From Arthrobacter sp. 24S4-2 (GTDB lineage: Bacteria; Actinomycetota; Actinomycetes; Actinomycetales; Micrococcaceae), in NCBI RefSeq assembly GCF_005280255.1, contig NZ_CP040018.1:2728001-2792000 (forward strand): 64,000 bases of DNA, read 5' to 3'. The notes under the pieces are model-generated. The model did not search any database, had not been told where the DNA came from, and was given only the letters and a program-made list of their open reading frames with translations. Shown here one piece after another: positions 60,543 through 64,000 of the stretch (its first letter is position 1; each line of letters begins with the position of its first letter). Made by a program: the position numbers and the translations under genes.

Positions 60543-61546
60543 GCACGCACCCCGACTACCTCGCGCACTACCGCGGCCTTCTCGTTCTCGTGACCGGAGC
60601 CGAAGGATTCATCGGCTCAACCCTGGTCGAGGAGCTGCTGGCCGCTGGCGCCCGGGTGCGGGCACTGTGCCACTACAAGCCCTACCGCGAACGCGGCTTC
60701 CTTGCCGCCTATGAGCACGACGACCGCGTCGAGTTCATTGCCGGAGACGTCCGTGACGCCAACGTCGTCGACAACGCGGTCTCCGGCGTCGACATCGTGT
60801 TCCACCTGGCCGCACTGATCGGCATTCCATACAGCTATCAGGCACCGGATTCTTATCTGCAGACCAACGTCATCGGCACCCACAACGTCCTCGCCGCCTG
60901 CCGCAGGCATAGTGTGCGGCTGGTGCACACCTCCACGTCGGAGGTCTACGGCACAGCCCGTGTCGTGCCCATCCCTGAAACACACCCGCTGCAGCCCCAA
61001 TCCCCGTACTCGGCTTCGAAAATCGCAGCCGACAGCATCGTCATGTCGTACTGGCACAGCTTCGGGACCCCTGTCGCGATCTGCCGGCCCTTCAACACCT
61101 ATGGGCCCCGTCAGTCCGCACGCGCCGTCATTCCCGCGATCCTCCGCCAGCTACACGCGGGCCAGCGCGAAATTCGTCTTGGTTCCCTCTCACCCACACG
61201 GGACTTCACCTTCGGAACCGATACCGCACGCGGGTTCCTGGCGATCGGTGCGAGCGAGGAGGCGCTCGGACTCGCCCTCAATCTCGGAACCGGCAACGAA
61301 ATTTCCATCGGCACCTTGGTGGATAAACTCATCCGCATCTCGGGCCACGACGCCCGTGTCGTCCTGGATGACACCAGGCTCCGGCCGGCAGGCAGCGAGG
61401 TCGAACGGCTTCTCGCTGACAACACGGAAGTGAAGCGGCTCACCGGGTGGAACCCCGAAATCAGCCTCAACGACGGACTCGCCCGAACCTGGGAATGGAT
61501 AACAACCGCCCCAGTACATGCCGGCGCGCCAAGCTACGCGAGATGA
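60539..61546 (+). CDS. NAD-dependent sugar-nucleotide 4,6-dehydratase, LegB-like
   Basis: 335 residues, extended SDR. The NAD site is VTGAEGFIGSTLVEELL. Catalytic residues are in HTSTSEVYGTARVVPI (Thr, Ser/Glu) and QSPYSASKIAADS (Tyr157, Lys161). PFNTYGPRQSARAVIP and LGSLSPTRDFTFGTDT match LegB-type UDP-GlcNAc 4,6-dehydratases of legionaminic and bacillosamine-like pathways. It is coupled to the MurG-like gene, and together they suggest a dehydrated amino-sugar on a lipid carrier. No partner aminotransferase is visible in the window. Confidence 0.85.
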   Translation: MSTHPDYLAHYRGLLVLVTGAEGFIGSTLVEELLAAGARVRALCHYKPYRERGFLAAYEHDDRVEFIAGDVRDANVVDNAVSGVDIVFHLAALIGIPYSYQAPDSYLQTNVIGTHNVLAACRRHSVRLVHTSTSEVYGTARVVPIPETHPLQPQSPYSASKIAADSIVMSYWHSFGTPVAICRPFNTYGPRQSARAVIPAILRQLHAGQREIRLGSLSPTRDFTFGTDTARGFLAIGASEEALGLALNLGTGNEISIGTLVDKLIRISGHDARVVLDDTRLRPAGSEVERLLADNTEVKRLTGWNPEISLNDGLARTWEWITTAPVHAGAPSYAR

Positions 61547-61859
61547 CCAAGCTGCGACGGCCCTACGGCGGGATTGGCGGCACCACTACCGCCGGGAACG
61601 CCGCGGGCCGCAACCCGGCACCTGGTGGGAATCCGCCGCCTCGGAAACAGCGTTTCGCCGTTGTTTCCCCGCGGGACTTGTCCCCGGGCGACGAAATGCC
61701 GCCGGCCCTCTTTCACGCTTCGCCGGCCGTGGTTCCGGGGCTGCAGCCCGGGCCATCCAGACGGTCAACAGCCAGATACACGCCTGATCACCACGTCTGC
61801 CGTGCGCCGCACCCCGGCGTCTTCCGGCAGCGTGCCGCTCCAACAGGAATGCGATAACC
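61547..61859. other. 313-bp gap before the LCP gene, no convincing gene
   Basis: Several short overlapping frames exist, including one of 89 codons from 61518 to 61787 (RRDWRHHYRRERRG), but none has a recognisable fold or good ribosome site. It may hold a promoter for the LCP gene or a decayed gene. Confidence 0.4.
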
Positions 61860-63215
61860 ATGAACGATCCCCGGCCCGCACCGTTGTCCCTCCATGACCA
61901 GATCCTCCACCAGGACAGGCGCCACAAGTACCGGCGCCGGCGCATCATCATCACCGTCATGGCCGTGTGCACGGCCCTGCTGCTGGCCGGCACCGGCTAC
62001 GCCGCCGTGACCGCGGTCCGGGTCAACGACAACGTCCAGCGCTCCCAAGCCCTCAACGGGGACCAGACTGTACCGAAGCTGACCCAGGACACCAACATCC
62101 TGATCATGGGACTGGACACCCGGGTTGACGAGAAAGGACAACCGCTCTCAGCGGATCTCTACGAGGCCCTCCACGCCGGGGACCAAACCATCGGCGGCTA
62201 CAACGCCAACGTGCTCATGGTCCTCCATATCCCCGCCGACGGATCCAAGGCCACCGCCATATCGATCCCGCGCGATGACTATGTCCAGGTCGCCGGAATC
62301 CCCGGACAGACCTTCAACACCAAAATCAAGGAAGCCTACGGCTACGGGCTGGCCGCCGCAAGAACCGACCTGCTCAACCAGGGCAAGCCCGACGACGACT
62401 CGACGTACCAGACCGCCCGGGACGCCGGACGGAAAGCGCAAATCGCCACCGTTACCCGGTTCCTGGGCAGCGTCCACATCGACCATTTTGTGGAGGTCAC
62501 CATGGCTGCGTTCTACCAGGTCGCCGGCGCCATCGCCCCCATCACGGTCTGCGTGAACCGCGCCACCCAGGACACCTACTCCGGGGCGGACTTCACAGCC
62601 GGAGTGCAGCAGATCGACGGGAAACAGGCCATGGCCTTCGTACGGCAGCGCCGCGACACCACCGACTCCTCCTACAACTTCACCGATCTGGACCGTGCAC
62701 GGCGCCAGCAGGCCTTCATCGCCTCAGTCTCCCACCAGCTCAAACAGGTCGGAACGTTCACCGACCTGGGCAAAATGCAATCGGTCCTGGACACGGTGAG
62801 TAAGAACATTGTCGTTGACGCGGGGCTGGACCTGATCCAGCTGGCCCGCCAGGCTTCCTCCGTCACCGGCGGCAACATCTCCTTCACCACCTTGCCCATC
62901 ACCGGATTCGGCACCTCCCCGGGCGGGGAATCGATCAACACCGTGGACATCGCCCAGGTCCAGGCCACCGTCAAAGACCTACTCAACCCCCCGGCCACCA
63001 CCACCGCAGCCCCGTCCCCCACCGAGCCCCCTGCCGCCACCGACGGAACCGCCGACGGCGGCAATCCGGTGACCGGGCCGGTCACTCCTGCGCCAGCGGG
63101 TGCCGGCAACGGGCCAGCAGGCACACCCGCCGGCAGCCAGGCCGGTCCGCCGGAGAACACCTACGCCGACTGGACCGGTTCCCTCCAGGGCGGCGGCGTT
63201 CCCTGCGTCAAATAG
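61860..63215 (+). CDS. LytR-CpsA-Psr (LCP) family cell-wall glycopolymer ligase
   Basis: 451 residues, anchored by one helix (about 29-50) after a basic cytoplasmic tail. The LCP domain (about 75-340) has TNILIMGLDTRVDEKGQPLS, the phosphate-binding arginine in AISIPRDDYVQV, GGYNANVLMVLHI and AFVRQRRDTTDSSYNFTDLD RAR. A Pro/Thr/Gly-rich wall-spanning tail ends in a lone cysteine (GVPCVK). LCP enzymes transfer lipid-linked glycopolymers to peptidoglycan, which fits the glycosyltransferase and dehydratase upstream. Confidence 0.9.
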   Translation: MNDPRPAPLSLHDQILHQDRRHKYRRRRIIITVMAVCTALLLAGTGYAAVTAVRVNDNVQRSQALNGDQTVPKLTQDTNILIMGLDTRVDEKGQPLSADLYEALHAGDQTIGGYNANVLMVLHIPADGSKATAISIPRDDYVQVAGIPGQTFNTKIKEAYGYGLAAARTDLLNQGKPDDDSTYQTARDAGRKAQIATVTRFLGSVHIDHFVEVTMAAFYQVAGAIAPITVCVNRATQDTYSGADFTAGVQQIDGKQAMAFVRQRRDTTDSSYNFTDLDRARRQQAFIASVSHQLKQVGTFTDLGKMQSVLDTVSKNIVVDAGLDLIQLARQASSVTGGNISFTTLPITGFGTSPGGESINTVDIAQVQATVKDLLNPPATTTAAPSPTEPPAATDGTADGGNPVTGPVTPAPAGAGNGPAGTPAGSQAGPPENTYADWTGSLQGGGVPCVK

Positions 63216-63423
63216 CCCATGAACCCAACCGCATCCTTCCTTGGGCCCGCCACCGGGACGACACGGTGGCCGGGGCGTTTCCGTACAGGATTGACCGCAA
63301 AAGCCACGTCCGGTGGTCCGGTAGGTGGCGTGCTTTCGCCGGAGTTCCGTTCAGTGGTTGGCCCAGCTTGATATTCGCCCGGTGGTCAGCGCCGCCCGGC
63401 CGTTCCGCGGAGACGAGGCTCGG

Positions 63424-63618
63424 ATGAACGTCGGCGAATGGGTGCTTCGTTGCTGCGCGACACTCATGCCCGCTGCGTCCCGTGACCGTCATCGCGAGGA
63501 GTGGCTGGCCGATGCCCGTCACGCCCGCGAACTCTCGATGTCCCCTAGCCGTTGTTCGAGGCGCTGCCCGTACAACACTCAGCGCCCAGAAAGAACGGCC
63601 ACTCATGTCCTCCGATGA
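63424..63618 (+). CDS. small protein with an R-x4-REEWLAD motif, possibly truncated
   Basis: 64 residues from the ATG at 63424: MNVGEWVLRCCATLMP, then SRDRHREEWLADARHARELS. The RxRxREEWLAD pattern is common at the start of actinobacterial membrane proteins. Here the frame then turns Arg/Cys-rich (RCSRRCPYNTQRPERT), which suggests the C-terminal part is out of frame. It overlaps the next gene by 14 bp. About 208 bp before it contain a single TGATATTCGCC (63369-63379) that resembles the regulator half-site. Confidence 0.45.
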   Translation: MNVGEWVLRCCATLMPAASRDRHREEWLADARHARELSMSPSRCSRRCPYNTQRPERTATHVLR

Positions 63619-64000
63619 TTCACCACGACAGCTCACCCGCCTCGGCGCGTCCGCAGTCATTGTCAGCCTCGCCCTTTTCATCTCGAGCGGCCTGATCGGC
63701 ATCTCGGTAGGGGCCCTGACATTGTGGGCTATAGCGCTGTTTATCGCGTTCGTCGGGTTTACCCTGCTTGCCCGTGCCGCAAGCAGCATCCTGGGCAGCG
63801 GCCGCGCACCCTGGACGCTTTTCGTTGCCACCGCGGCCTGCCCGATTGTTCCCCTGGTGGCAGTCATCGAGACGCATCTGCATCTCAACGCGGTCGACAA
63901 CCGTGTCCACAGCGGTACATACACCGGTTTCCACAGCGGTCTAGGCGATGACTTTGTCATGTTCGTGGCCCTGACGATCACAGGGGCGGCCGGTGTTACA
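63605..64000 (+). CDS. membrane protein, N-terminal part (runs off the window)
   Basis: 132 residues from the ATG at 63605 with no stop before the window ends. Hydrophobic segments lie at about 15-35, 38-60, 68-85 and 115-132 (ASAVIVSLALFISSGLIGIS, LWAIALFIAFVGFTLLARAA). I do not recognise the family. It is translationally close to the small gene before it. Confidence 0.6.
   Translation, partial: MSSDDSPRQLTRLGASAVIVSLALFISSGLIGISVGALTLWAIALFIAFVGFTLLARAASSILGSGRAPWTLFVATAACPIVPLVAVIETHLHLNAVDNRVHSGTYTGFHSGLGDDFVMFVALTITGAAGVT

Noticed and set aside
61518..61787. 89-codon gene between the dehydratase and the LCP gene
   Set aside because: Overlaps the dehydratase end, has no ribosome site and no recognisable fold.

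Overview
The window is GC-rich actinobacterial DNA. Gene density is high, many starts and stops overlap (ATGA, GTGA, TTGA), and a maleylpyruvate isomerase of the mycothiol-dependent type is present. That enzyme, the gen and ben-cat gene orders and the biotin operon with a bsaP-like gene point to a soil Arthrobacter/Paenarthrobacter-like member of the Micrococcales. The genus is an inference.

Layout. 1-2.3 kb: an incomplete unknown gene and a CYTH-CHAD protein. 2.6-8.9 kb: a complete 3-hydroxybenzoate/gentisate locus (genM-genF-genD, genR, genK-genH) laid out as in Corynebacterium glutamicum. 9.2-16.5 kb: a polyol ABC-uptake and dehydrogenase operon with an AraC regulator. It ends in a frameshifted kinase and a deletion that joins the start of a mannitol dehydrogenase to the end of a LacI-type regulator. 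16.5-28.2 kb: the benzoate to catechol to muconolactone island (benABCD, benK, a LuxR-type benR; divergent catR-catB-catA-catC). 28.3-30.9 kb: an IS1182-like element next to an alcohol dehydrogenase stub, then a frameshifted flavin reductase. 30.9-36.9 kb: an NmrA-like reductase, an SCO1664-type protein, a histidine phosphatase, and a MoxR/ChlI ATPase with its VWA partner. 36.9-41.4 kb: mobile and broken DNA, including a 1,138-bp Tn3-derived element with 38-bp inverted repeats and a 5-bp target duplication, a frameshifted sugar transporter and an intact UspA. 41.5-47.3 kb: bioB-bsaP-bioA-bioF-bioD followed by a translationally coupled cytochrome P450. 47.6-52.8 kb: an acyltransferase, a 5'-3' exonuclease, a VOC protein, a four-helix membrane protein and a divergent ArsR-rhodanese regulator. 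52.8-55.7 kb: transposase remnants (IS3, IS110, Tn3, IS21/IstB). 55.7-64 kb: a cell-envelope module with a small exported protein, a membrane exonuclease/endonuclease/phosphatase-fold protein, a two-component system, a MurG-like glycosyltransferase, a LegB-like sugar-nucleotide dehydratase, an LCP protein, and two short or partial genes.

How the genes work together. Two aromatic routes lie about 8 kb apart: 3-hydroxybenzoate through gentisate, and benzoate through catechol. No beta-ketoadipate steps after CatC are present here. The most novel-looking part is the last 8 kb. Near-identical 11-bp tandem repeats occur exactly 15 nt before the start codons of two operons that flank one two-component system. 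This suggests a small regulon that modifies an envelope glycopolymer.

Caution. At least four loci (genK, the polyol kinase, the sugar symporter, the flavin reductase) carry one-base indels, at least three of them in or beside G/C runs. These may be real pseudogenes or uncorrected sequencing errors.
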